The translations under genes and the position numbers were made by a program. DNA of 64,000 nucleotides from an uncultured Draconibacterium sp. (GTDB taxonomy: Bacteria; Bacteroidota; Bacteroidia; Bacteroidales; Prolixibacteraceae), in contig NZ_OY781981.1 in the NCBI RefSeq assembly GCF_963677565.1, forward strand, positions 1,116,001-1,180,000, written 5' to 3'. Below are positions 36,107 to 44,778 of this stretch, piece after piece; within the stretch, counting starts at the first letter, position 1; each line of letters starts with the position of its first letter. The notes under the pieces are model-generated. The model was not told the DNA's origin, did not search any database, and was given only the letters and a program-made list of their open reading frames with translations.

Positions 36107-39100
36107 TTAGAATGAAACATTTACGCCAACAGAAAAAGTTCTCGGGATAGGGATGGCATTTACGTCAGTACGTTCCGGATCGGGCCCCTGAAATTCGTTG
36201 GTTTTAAACCAGAACAAGTTTTCAGCCATTACATAAAGGCGCAGTTTATCCATGCCAATTCGTTCTGTGGCATTGGCCGGTAAAGAGTATCCAAGCTGAA
36301 CGTTGCGTAATTTGAAATATGAAGCATTTACGTTCAGGTAGCTTGAAGTACGTGTTTCGTTGTTACTGTCAGACAATGTTAACGCAGGAACGTTAGAATC
36401 CGGATTTTGTGTAGTCCAGGCATCAAAAACACCAGGACCAACATTGTCGCGGCCACGGATAAAGTCGTTATAGAAAGTATACGGATCGTAACCGGTTTTT
36501 CCTGCAACTCCCGAACCAAAAACAGACAAGTCGAAATCCTTATAATTCAGATCTACACGTAAACTGTATTCCAGTTTTGGAAGCAAAGTTCCCAGGAATT
36601 TCTGGTCGAGCGAGTTAATTTCACCGTCATCATTCAAATCGGCCCAGCGAATACGCCCCGGAGCAGCACCAACCTGGTTGGCGTGTGCATCAACTTCCGA
36701 CTGGCTTTTGAAAATACCGTCGGCAACATATCCGAAAATCGAAAGCTCAGAATGTCCAAGAACAGTTTGCTCAGAGTTACCCGGATAAGCGGTTCTAACT
36801 TCTTCAGGAAGTTCAGTGATTTTATCGGCAAAGTGGCTGGCGCTACCTGCTACTTCGTACGAGAAATCGCTGTTTACTTGTTTTCTGTAGCTCAACGCAA
36901 ATTCCCAACCTGTATTTTTCTTGGTAGCTCCGTTCAGGAACTGCAATTGTCCTTCACCCAATGCAGAAGCAACCGGTGGTTGAATCAAAATGTCAGTGGT
37001 TTTACGGGTATACCAGTCAAATGAACCAACCAGGTCGCTGTTGAAAAATCCGAAATCGATACCAAGGTTCAATTCGTCAGTAGTTTCCCATTTTAATGCA
37101 GGGTTTCCGGCTTGCACAGAAACAAAACCTGAAGGAAGGTTTCCGGAATCTTGTCCGTCAAGAGCATACGCAGAACCAACGTTCCAGTAATTATCGAAGA
37201 AATCGTTATGAAATACACCATCAACCTGGCTGGCCACAGCACCGTAACGAGGTTCGAATAAACCGAGGCTGGCAAAATCACCAACATCCTGGTTACCCAC
37301 ACGACCAACACCTGCACGGAATTTCAGGTTTGAAAGTTTGTCCATGTCTGCCATAAATGATTCCTGGCTCAGGCGCCATCCGAAAGTTGCAGCAGGGAAA
37401 AAACCGTAACGATTTTCGGCACCGAATCGAGATGAACCATCGCGACGTAATGTCAGCGATGCCAAAAAGCGCTCATCGTAGTTATAATCAATTTTACCGA
37501 ATTGCGAGAACAAACGGCTTCCGGTTGCAGTACCAAAACTGTTACCGTTACTGGTTCCGGCGCTCAATACAAAGAAGTCTTCCGTTTGTGTTGAAAATCC
37601 TTCTTTGTAACCTCTAAAGTCCTGGAAATTGTCACTTACCGCTTCAATACCAAACAGGAAGTTAAATTTACTTTTGTCTAAATTTAGTTGATATTGCGCT
37701 GTGTTCGACCAGGTTACACTGGTGAAATCGCTGTTATAGATACTTAAGTTGTTAACCGATCGGGCAATAAAACCGTTGGTAAATGCAGGTTCAATATCCT
37801 TGTCTTTCACCATGGAATAATCGATACCCAAAGTAGTACGCAAAACCAAATTCTTTATTGGTTGAACTTCAGCAAAAACACTTCCGAACAAGTAGCGTCT
37901 GTTTGTATTGTCCCAACGGTTGATATCCTGCATCATTACCGGGTTGTTACGATCGGAATAACCGGAACCGATAGGACCACCATAATTTCCGTTTGCATCG
38001 TACAACGGAATTGTTGGAGCCAGTGTAATCGCCAGTCCCGGAGTTGGAGAACTACCGAGGTCGGGTGTTTCCAGTGTTTCGTTCGACGATACAACCTGTG
38101 CATTAATACCAAATTTCACTTTGTCACCCAGCATGCTGGTTTGTCCATTAATACGAGCTGTAACACGGTCGTAATTGGTATACTTCAGCATTCCGGTATT
38201 TTTGATGTAACCAACATTCATTAATACCGATGATTTTTCGGTTCCTCCTGAAACTGTCAGGTCGTTGCTAATAACAAATCCGGTTTCGTAAGTCGCATCC
38301 TGCCAATCGGTATCTCCAGCCGGAACGTTAGTATCTCCACCAACATAAGGCTGAACCGTTACGCCATTCAGAACAGGATTGTTATAATCGCCATTCCAGT
38401 CGAAGTTGTAAATTTCGCCGTATCCACTTGTTGGATCAACACCGTCGTTAACCGATGCCTGCCATAAAGCACGACCACGATCAACAGCGTTCAACATGTC
38501 GTAGCGTTGCGATTTTTCGCTTTGAACCGAAAAGTTCGAGTTAAATTGAACTTTCACTTCTCCTTTTCTGTCCGATCCGTTTTTGGTGGTAACAATTACA
38601 ACACCGTTTGATGCACGCGCACCATAAATAGAAGAAGCCGATGCATCTTTCAACACCTGAACAGAAACGATTGAACCGGCACTCAATCCCTGAAATACTT
38701 CGGGGCGTTTGGTTGGAACACCATCGATAATATACAGCGGATTGTTGTCGCCCAGCGTGTTTACACCACGAATAAGAATACGACTACTGGTTGCACTTGG
38801 CGTTCCTGATTTTTCGATATAAAGTCCCGGAACATGTCCCTGCAAAGCCTGCATCGGGTTACCCGAACTTAAACTCACGTTTTCAATAGCATCCATTTCT
38901 ACCACTTCAACCGCACCGGTTAAATCGGCTTTTTTCTGAACGCTATAACCAACGGCCACCACTTCTGCCAAACCGATGGTTTCATCCTCCATACTGATGT
39001 TAATGGTTGTTTGTCCGCCCACTACAATCTCCTGCGATTTCATCCCGATAAACGAAATCTGCAGTACAGCATCAGCACTGCTCACATCGATTGAATAAAT

Positions 39101-39295
39101 TCCATCAATGTCAGTGATAGTTCCATTTGTTGTGCCTTTTTCAACAATGGTTACACCCGGCAAAGGCATGCCCGAAGCGTCGTTCACAGTACCCGAAACA
39201 CTTACTTGTTGGGCAAATGCAGCAGGCGTGATCATCACACAGAGGACGATAAGAATCCCCTGAATTACATTTTTAAACTTGAATTGTTTTACCAT
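36107..39295 (-). CDS. susC: SusC/RagA-family TonB-dependent outer-membrane transporter
   Basis: A 1062-residue protein with a signal peptide (1-28), a CarboxypepD_reg-like domain (about 31-105, VSVSGTVNDASGMPLPGVTI), a TonB-box-like stretch (EVVAVGYSVQKKADLTGAV), a plug domain (about 120-235, PLYIIDGVP, DASASSIYGARASNGVV) and a C-terminal beta-barrel ending in VGVNVSF. It has no STN domain, so it is not a FecR-signalling receptor, which fits regulation by the hybrid two-component protein. It imports the oligosaccharide captured by SusD. Confidence 0.95.
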   Translation of the reverse strand: MVKQFKFKNVIQGILIVLCVMITPAAFAQQVSVSGTVNDASGMPLPGVTIVEKGTTNGTITDIDGIYSIDVSSADAVLQISFIGMKSQEIVVGGQTTINISMEDETIGLAEVVAVGYSVQKKADLTGAVEVVEMDAIENVSLSSGNPMQALQGHVPGLYIEKSGTPSATSSRILIRGVNTLGDNNPLYIIDGVPTKRPEVFQGLSAGSIVSVQVLKDASASSIYGARASNGVVIVTTKNGSDRKGEVKVQFNSNFSVQSEKSQRYDMLNAVDRGRALWQASVNDGVDPTSGYGEIYNFDWNGDYNNPVLNGVTVQPYVGGDTNVPAGDTDWQDATYETGFVISNDLTVSGGTEKSSVLMNVGYIKNTGMLKYTNYDRVTARINGQTSMLGDKVKFGINAQVVSSNETLETPDLGSSPTPGLAITLAPTIPLYDANGNYGGPIGSGYSDRNNPVMMQDINRWDNTNRRYLFGSVFAEVQPIKNLVLRTTLGIDYSMVKDKDIEPAFTNGFIARSVNNLSIYNSDFTSVTWSNTAQYQLNLDKSKFNFLFGIEAVSDNFQDFRGYKEGFSTQTEDFFVLSAGTSNGNSFGTATGSRLFSQFGKIDYNYDERFLASLTLRRDGSSRFGAENRYGFFPAATFGWRLSQESFMADMDKLSNLKFRAGVGRVGNQDVGDFASLGLFEPRYGAVASQVDGVFHNDFFDNYWNVGSAYALDGQDSGNLPSGFVSVQAGNPALKWETTDELNLGIDFGFFNSDLVGSFDWYTRKTTDILIQPPVASALGEGQLQFLNGATKKNTGWEFALSYRKQVNSDFSYEVAGSASHFADKITELPEEVRTAYPGNSEQTVLGHSELSIFGYVADGIFKSQSEVDAHANQVGAAPGRIRWADLNDDGEINSLDQKFLGTLLPKLEYSLRVDLNYKDFDLSVFGSGVAGKTGYDPYTFYNDFIRGRDNVGPGVFDAWTTQNPDSNVPALTLSDSNNETRTSSYLNVNASYFKLRNVQLGYSLPANATERIGMDKLRLYVMAENLFWFKTNEFQGPDPERTDVNAIPIPRTFSVGVNVSF

Positions 39296-39314
39296 AATTA
39301 GATAGTTTAATTAA

Positions 39315-40238
39315 TTAAAGAGTATTTCTTTCAATAGGCTGTTGGTCAGTTGATAAGATCTTTTCAATCTCGTCCATGTCGTATTTTGGGGTGGCACCGG
39401 CTTTCGATGCCACAAAAGCGCCGGTAGCACAGGCAAATGCCAATGCGTCGGCAGGTTCTTTCTTATTGAGAAGGGAAGCAATCAGTCCGGCAAGAAATGC
39501 ATCGCCGGCACCAACGGTGTCAACTGCATTTACTTTAAAACCAGGGTGTTCGTAGAATTTACCATTGCAATACAACAAGGCTCCTTTTTCGCCTTTTGTA
39601 ACGCACAGCATTTCAACATTGTATTTCGTAACAAACCATTCGATCAGCTCGTATTCGTTTGATTCAGATTGGTTATGCCAACCGGCAAAAACCGCGAGTT
39701 CTTCATCGTTTAATTTTACGATATCTGTACTTTCCAACAGTCGTTCAACTACTTCCTGCGAATCGTAAGGTTTGCGAAAATTTACATCGATCAGTTTCAC
39801 ACCATCATAATCCAGCAGGTTCATCAACGTTTCGCGTGTTAACGGATCACGGGAAGCCAGAGATCCATAAATCATCAAACCGGAGCGTTTCGCTTTATCC
39901 ATCAATGAATTGGTTAAGCGGATGCAATCCCAGGCCACAGGCTCACAGATTTCGTAGGTAGCATTGTTGTTTTCATCCAAATGCACCAGTACTTCGCTGG
40001 TTGGCAATTGCTCATCGGTTTGAATGTAGGCAGTAGACATTCCCGAATCCTCAAGGAATTTCTTTAGTTCCTCACCCGGTTTATCGTTTCCAACACTACT
40101 TGCAATGGTAGCATCCAAACCGATTGCATTCAGATGAAGCGCAACGTTCATTGGCGCTCCTCCGGCTTTAGCACCGGATGGCAAACGATCCCATAGCACC
40201 TCGCCAAAACACAGTATTTCGTTGTTTTTAATTTCCAT
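39315..40238 (-). CDS. Fructokinase, PfkB family
   Basis: A 307-residue cytoplasmic sugar kinase. Family motifs are GGAPMNVALHLNAIG (about 26-40) and DTVGAGDAFLAGLIA (about 243-257), where the D of GAGD is the catalytic base. It phosphorylates fructose released from fructans. It sits between the permease and susC in the operon, the same order of functions as in the well-studied Bacteroides thetaiotaomicron fructan locus. Confidence 0.92.
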   Translation of the reverse strand: MEIKNNEILCFGEVLWDRLPSGAKAGGAPMNVALHLNAIGLDATIASSVGNDKPGEELKKFLEDSGMSTAYIQTDEQLPTSEVLVHLDENNNATYEICEPVAWDCIRLTNSLMDKAKRSGLMIYGSLASRDPLTRETLMNLLDYDGVKLIDVNFRKPYDSQEVVERLLESTDIVKLNDEELAVFAGWHNQSESNEYELIEWFVTKYNVEMLCVTKGEKGALLYCNGKFYEHPGFKVNAVDTVGAGDAFLAGLIASLLNKKEPADALAFACATGAFVASKAGATPKYDMDEIEKILSTDQQPIERNTL

Positions 40239-40250
40239 TTTAGTTCAGTT

Positions 40251-41594
40251 TTATTTGATTAGTTTTTGCATTTCCTGTTGAATTTCTTCCAGCGATTTGC
40301 CTTTAGTCTCGGGGAGAATTTTCCAGGCAAAGAAGAAGTGCAGCACCATCATCACAGCAAAGAATCCAAAGGAGATTCCTCCGCCAACGGTGTTATTGAG
40401 TACCGGGAAGCCCCAGATAAGAGCGGCGGCAAAAATCCAGTGTGTAAAACTCCCGAGTGCCTGTCCCTGCGAGCGCACTTTGTTGGGAAATATTTCGGAA
40501 ATTACCACCCAAAGCACAGCTCCCTGCGAGAAGGCAAAAAAGGCGATGAAACCCATCAGGTAGATCATTACTCCATAGCCGCCAAAATCGGAATAGTTGC
40601 CGGTGAAAAATGACTTTGAAAGCAGTCCCAGAAACACAACCATTCCTACTGATCCGGCCATTAGCAGCGTTCTTCGTCCGTATTTATCGATAAGGAAAAG
40701 TGCTACAAAAGTGAAAATGAAATTGGTAGCACCTACTGAGATGGATTGAAGCAGTGATGCATTGGTTCCAAATCCTGCCATTTCGAAAACTCTTGGGGCA
40801 TAAATCATAATGGCATTAATACCTGCCAGCTGGTTAAATGCCGCAATCAGTATGGCAATCATTATCGGGAAGCGGTAAGCTTTAACGAACAATTTTCCGT
40901 GCCCCATTGCTTCCTCTTCTTCTACCGATTGTTTAACAATTCGTACTTCTTCCTGTGGATTTTCGGCCTGAATACGTTGAAAAATAGTAAGCGCTTCATC
41001 GTTTCGTCCCTGGTTTACCAGCCAGCGCGGACTTTCAGGAACCAGGTTTAGCAACAGAAAAAAGATAACTGCCGGAATGGCCTCAACACCGATCATCCAG
41101 CGCCACGATCCGCTTTCGAAAATATTAGCTAGAAGGTAATTAACGGCAAAGGCCAGGAAAATGGCGGTAACCACAAAAAACTGGTTGAGCAAAACCAACT
41201 GGCCACGCTTTTTTGCCGGCGAAATTTCGGCTATAAACATTGGTGTAACTACCGTAATGCAACCCAGCAGAATACCGGTAACAAAACGGAAGAACAGTAA
41301 CATTGCCCAGCTAATGGCAAAAGCACTTCCGAGTGTTGATAAAGCAAATAAACCGGACAGAAGGATCAGTGATTTTTTTCGTCCATATTTCTCGGCAGGT
41401 TTACCAATTATTATGGTACCGATTATGGTTCCCATAATAGCAACGGCTATGGTAAATCCCAGCCAGAAACTATTTAAATTAAATAAGGTTTCTAATTGTG
41501 TGGTGGTTCCCGACATCATGGCAATGTCGTAGCCAAAAAGAAAGCCACCGAGGGCTATTATAATAGCGACAGAAAATACGTTTTGCGTTTTCAT
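40251..41594 (-). CDS. MFS sugar:proton symporter, probable fructose permease
   Basis: A 447-residue inner-membrane protein with twelve transmembrane helices of the sugar-porter family. Motifs are GFLFGYDIAMMSGT, YGRKKSLILLSG, PESPRWL, KYGRRTLLMAGS and the end PETKGKSLEEIQ. It moves monosaccharide, probably fructose, into the cytoplasm. It is the first gene of the fructan operon, 12 bp before the fructokinase gene, and diverges from the regulator. Confidence 0.92.
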   Translation of the reverse strand: MKTQNVFSVAIIIALGGFLFGYDIAMMSGTTTQLETLFNLNSFWLGFTIAVAIMGTIIGTIIIGKPAEKYGRKKSLILLSGLFALSTLGSAFAISWAMLLFFRFVTGILLGCITVVTPMFIAEISPAKKRGQLVLLNQFFVVTAIFLAFAVNYLLANIFESGSWRWMIGVEAIPAVIFFLLLNLVPESPRWLVNQGRNDEALTIFQRIQAENPQEEVRIVKQSVEEEEAMGHGKLFVKAYRFPIMIAILIAAFNQLAGINAIMIYAPRVFEMAGFGTNASLLQSISVGATNFIFTFVALFLIDKYGRRTLLMAGSVGMVVFLGLLSKSFFTGNYSDFGGYGVMIYLMGFIAFFAFSQGAVLWVVISEIFPNKVRSQGQALGSFTHWIFAAALIWGFPVLNNTVGGGISFGFFAVMMVLHFFFAWKILPETKGKSLEEIQQEMQKLIK

Positions 41595-41628
41595 TTCGAT
41601 TCAGAATTATTGGTTTAAAACTCTGAAT

Positions 41629-41636
41629 CAAAAGTA
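41629..41636 (-). promoter_or_regulatory. Candidate -7 element of the fructan operon promoter
   Basis: The minus strand reads TACTTTTG (TAnnTTTG) 35 bases before the permease ATG. No TTTG lies at -33, as expected for an activator-dependent promoter; the first YYATGWWAC site begins 28 bases upstream of it. Confidence 0.6.
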
Positions 41637-41663
41637 GGGTCCGACAAAATCTTCAGCTTTTAG

Positions 41664-41753
41664 TCATGATACAAATTCTGAAAACCATGTAACATTATCG
41701 GTCTGATTATGAATCGGTTTACAACTATGTTACCTCCCTGTAAACTATGATAC
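41664..41753. promoter_or_regulatory. Four phased YYATGWWAC sites, probable HTCS operator
   Basis: TCATGATAC at 41664, CCATGTAAC at 41685, CTATGTTAC at 41725 and CTATGATAC at 41745 share the pattern YYATGWWAC. Their start-to-start distances are 21, 40 and 20 bp, about whole numbers of double helical turns. A weaker TTATGAATC sits at 41707, in the gap. They lie in the shared promoter region of the regulator and the operon. AraC-type domains commonly bind direct repeats with such spacing. Confidence 0.6.
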
Positions 41754-41861
41754 AAATGGCAAATTAAAATCTGTTTTATTTTCACTTTCGCAGGTGTTTT
41801 GAGTGATTGGTCGATTGAAATTGCTTAATTTCACAACAGCATTACTATCGGATTAAGCTAT

Positions 41862-44630
41862 ATGACGAAGAAACGAACCATCCTATTTCTTTTCCTCCTC
41901 TTCATTTCTATCTGTGGTCTTTCGGCAAAAGAAAAATACACCATCGGTTTTTCGCAATGCGGGCAAAGAGATAACTGGCGGTTAAAAATGGAGGCCGAAA
42001 TGGAGCGGGAATTGCTGTTTCACCCCGATTTGTCGATCGTTATAAAACAAGCTTTAGACGATAGTGAAACGCAAATAAAGCAGATCGATGAACTCATGAA
42101 TATGGGCATTGATCTATTAATTGTTTCGCCCAACGAAATCAACCCCATTCAAAAGGCCGTTGAGGAAGTTTATCAAAAAGGAATTCCGGTTGTTTTGATT
42201 GATCGGAGAATCGATTCGGAGAACTTTACGGCTTATGTGGGTGGCGACAATTATGAGATTGGCCAATTTGCTGCAGAATATATTGGCCGAAAATTGAACT
42301 ACAAAGGCAATATACTCGAAATCCAGGGAGCGCAAACAATGTCGGCGGCGGCAGAAAGAAGCAGAGGTTTTAATGATGCGCTGGTCAAGTATCCCAACCT
42401 GAATAATGTCTACAAAATCCACTCGTTTTGGAATGACGAAATTGTTGCCGACAGTTTACCATCGGGCTTTGCAAAACATCCTGATATTAAAGCCATATTT
42501 GCTTTTAACGATGGTTTGGCAGAGGATGCAGTTGAAGCACTGAATACGAATAAGCTGTCGACTGATCTAATTATAGTGGGCATTGACGGACTACCAACAC
42601 CGGGGGATGGGATTGAAATGGTTGAAAACGGAACGTTGACAGCAACCATAATTTATCCTACCGGCGGAAAGGAGTCGATTCAACTGGCATCAAAAATCCT
42701 TAATGGTGAGCCATTTGCAAAATACAATTCACTTTTTTCCACCGTTGTTGATGAATCAAATGTAAGGATCACCCGACATCAATTTCAAAATATCTCGGAA
42801 CTGCAGTTAGATATCAAAAAATCGATGGACATGCTTAAAATCCTGAACGGTAGATATCATGTGCAGCAAATTCTTCTGTTCGTATTGTTGGTGCTGTTTA
42901 CGGTAATGATCATTTTTCTTGTGATGTACCTTTCTGCCAACAAAAAATTGAAGCAGTCGAATATTGATTTAGGAAAGCAGAAAAATGAGATATCTTCTCA
43001 AAACGCTGAACTTGTTCGGCTAAGTAACGAGTTGGAGGAAGCTACAAAAGCAAAACTTCGCTTTTTTACCAATATGTCGCATGAGTTCCGAACTCCGCTC
43101 ACACTAATCGTTGGTCCGTTGGAAAATATGATTGATTCGGCCGACATTCCCGAGCGTTTTAAAAAGCAGGTTTCGCTGATGCACAAAAATGCGTTGCGCT
43201 TGCTGCACCTCATCAATCAGTTGATGGATTTCAGGAAAATAGAGAACAATAAAATGCAGTTGCAGGCTGCAAAATATGATGTTGTAAGTTTTCTGAATGA
43301 AGTAATGACTCCCTTTTACGACCTGGCTGAAAAGAAAAAGATTTCGCTGTTGTTTGAAACTGAAAAGCACAGTATAAATGCCTGGTTTGATTTGGATAAG
43401 CTGGACAAGGTAATTTTTAACCTGCTTTCGAATGCCATTAAGTTTACGCCGGAAAATGGCCGTATTAAAGTTTCTTGTTCAACGTCAAAATCGGTGGTAA
43501 ACAAAATTTGGGATGAAGAACTGGAAATAAAAGTTGCTGACACAGGAAACGGAATTCCCCCGAATGAGGTGAAGCATATTTTCGATCGTTTTTACCAGGC
43601 CGAAAGCTCGCACGGCTTTATGGGGACAGGTCTTGGGCTGTCACTCTCGAAAGAGTTTGTTGATCTGCATCACGGTAAAATTGAAGTGAAAAGCGAAGTA
43701 GGCAAAGGCACAACTTTTACCATTCGTTTGCCTTTGGGAGATCAGCATTTAAGCGATGCCGCAAAAATAGAATCGCCGGTGAGCCATTCGGCCGGGCAAC
43801 CAACAAAAGGAAGTAGTAAAATTCAAATCGATACGATTGCTGAGATTGATGATAAAGCGCTTGCACTGGATTTTGACGAAACGCCGACCATTCTTTTGGT
43901 TGAAGATGAGAAAGATGTGCGGGAATACATAAAAGATAGTCTGTACGATCATTACCGAATTTTACAAGCCGAAAATGGCAGAAAAGCACTGGAAATAATC
44001 CGCGAGGAAGAACCCGACCTGATAATCAGCGATATTATGATGCCGGAAATGGATGGACTGGAAATGACACGCACGCTAAAAACCGATTTAAAAACCTGCC
44101 ATATTCCGATTATTCTACTTACCGCAAAAACTTCGCAAGAGCAGAAGTTTGAAGGCCTGGAAGAAGGTGCCGACTCCTATATTCCGAAACCTTTTAACAG
44201 CAAACATTTACAAATAAGGGTAAAGAAATTGCTCGAACTCAGAAAGAAGATGCAGGAGCGTTACAAAGGACAGTTACTTATAAATGAAGATGATAAGGAT
44301 CTGTCGCGTCTCGATCGGAAATTCCTGAATAAAATTTCGCAGATTGTAGAAGAACACCTCGAAAAAGAAGAGTTAACGGTTGAAGAATTGAGCCAAATAT
44401 TAGGGCTTTCGCGCGTACATGTTTACCGAAAAATTAAAAAGTTGACGGGAATGTCGGTTAGCGAATTTGTTCGGTCGGTAAAATTGAAACTTTCGTTGAA
44501 CCTGATTAAAACCAGCGGAAAAACAATGGCCGAGATTGCCTACGAAGTTGGTTTTTCATCGCCTTCGTATTTCACTAAGTGTTTTAAAGATCAGTTTGGG
44601 ATGTCGCCCAGTGAGTATGCGAAAAAATAG
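41862..44630 (+). CDS. Hybrid two-component system sensor-regulator with periplasmic sugar-binding domain
   Basis: A 922-residue one-protein phosphorelay. Order: signal peptide (1-22), a periplasmic-binding-protein type I sugar domain (about 24-310, KYTIGFSQCGQRDNWRLKME), a transmembrane helix (about 332-355), HisKA with NMSHEFRTPLTLI (H407), HATPase with DTGNGIPPNE and GTGLGLSLSKE, a receiver domain with phospho-acceptor D724 (ISDIMMPEMDG), and an AraC-type DNA-binding domain (about 820-922). The same architecture regulates the Bacteroides thetaiotaomicron fructan locus, where the binding domain senses fructose. It diverges from the fructan operon and probably activates it. Confidence 0.93.
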   Translation: MTKKRTILFLFLLFISICGLSAKEKYTIGFSQCGQRDNWRLKMEAEMERELLFHPDLSIVIKQALDDSETQIKQIDELMNMGIDLLIVSPNEINPIQKAVEEVYQKGIPVVLIDRRIDSENFTAYVGGDNYEIGQFAAEYIGRKLNYKGNILEIQGAQTMSAAAERSRGFNDALVKYPNLNNVYKIHSFWNDEIVADSLPSGFAKHPDIKAIFAFNDGLAEDAVEALNTNKLSTDLIIVGIDGLPTPGDGIEMVENGTLTATIIYPTGGKESIQLASKILNGEPFAKYNSLFSTVVDESNVRITRHQFQNISELQLDIKKSMDMLKILNGRYHVQQILLFVLLVLFTVMIIFLVMYLSANKKLKQSNIDLGKQKNEISSQNAELVRLSNELEEATKAKLRFFTNMSHEFRTPLTLIVGPLENMIDSADIPERFKKQVSLMHKNALRLLHLINQLMDFRKIENNKMQLQAAKYDVVSFLNEVMTPFYDLAEKKKISLLFETEKHSINAWFDLDKLDKVIFNLLSNAIKFTPENGRIKVSCSTSKSVVNKIWDEELEIKVADTGNGIPPNEVKHIFDRFYQAESSHGFMGTGLGLSLSKEFVDLHHGKIEVKSEVGKGTTFTIRLPLGDQHLSDAAKIESPVSHSAGQPTKGSSKIQIDTIAEIDDKALALDFDETPTILLVEDEKDVREYIKDSLYDHYRILQAENGRKALEIIREEEPDLIISDIMMPEMDGLEMTRTLKTDLKTCHIPIILLTAKTSQEQKFEGLEEGADSYIPKPFNSKHLQIRVKKLLELRKKMQERYKGQLLINEDDKDLSRLDRKFLNKISQIVEEHLEKEELTVEELSQILGLSRVHVYRKIKKLTGMSVSEFVRSVKLKLSLNLIKTSGKTMAEIAYEVGFSSPSYFTKCFKDQFGMSPSEYAKK

Positions 44631-44698
44631 AAAATACCTGCTTGTATACATCACATTATCCACTTGAGTCTTCAGGGCGGTTTTTTGTATTCTAAAAG

Positions 44699-44737
44699 AG
44701 TAACGATGAATTAGGAAAAACCCAATTCATCGTTACT
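44699..44737. terminator. Strong inverted repeat between convergent genes
   Basis: A perfect 14-bp stem, AGTAACGATGAATT (44699-44712) with AATTCATCGTTACT (44724-44737), around an 11-base loop. It lies between the sensor gene and the GH9 gene, which converge. No long T run follows on either strand, so it may be a terminator of both or another structure. Confidence 0.55.
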
Positions 44738-44778
44738 TACTTCTCATTGTATTAATAATTTACATAAAAAATAAGCTG

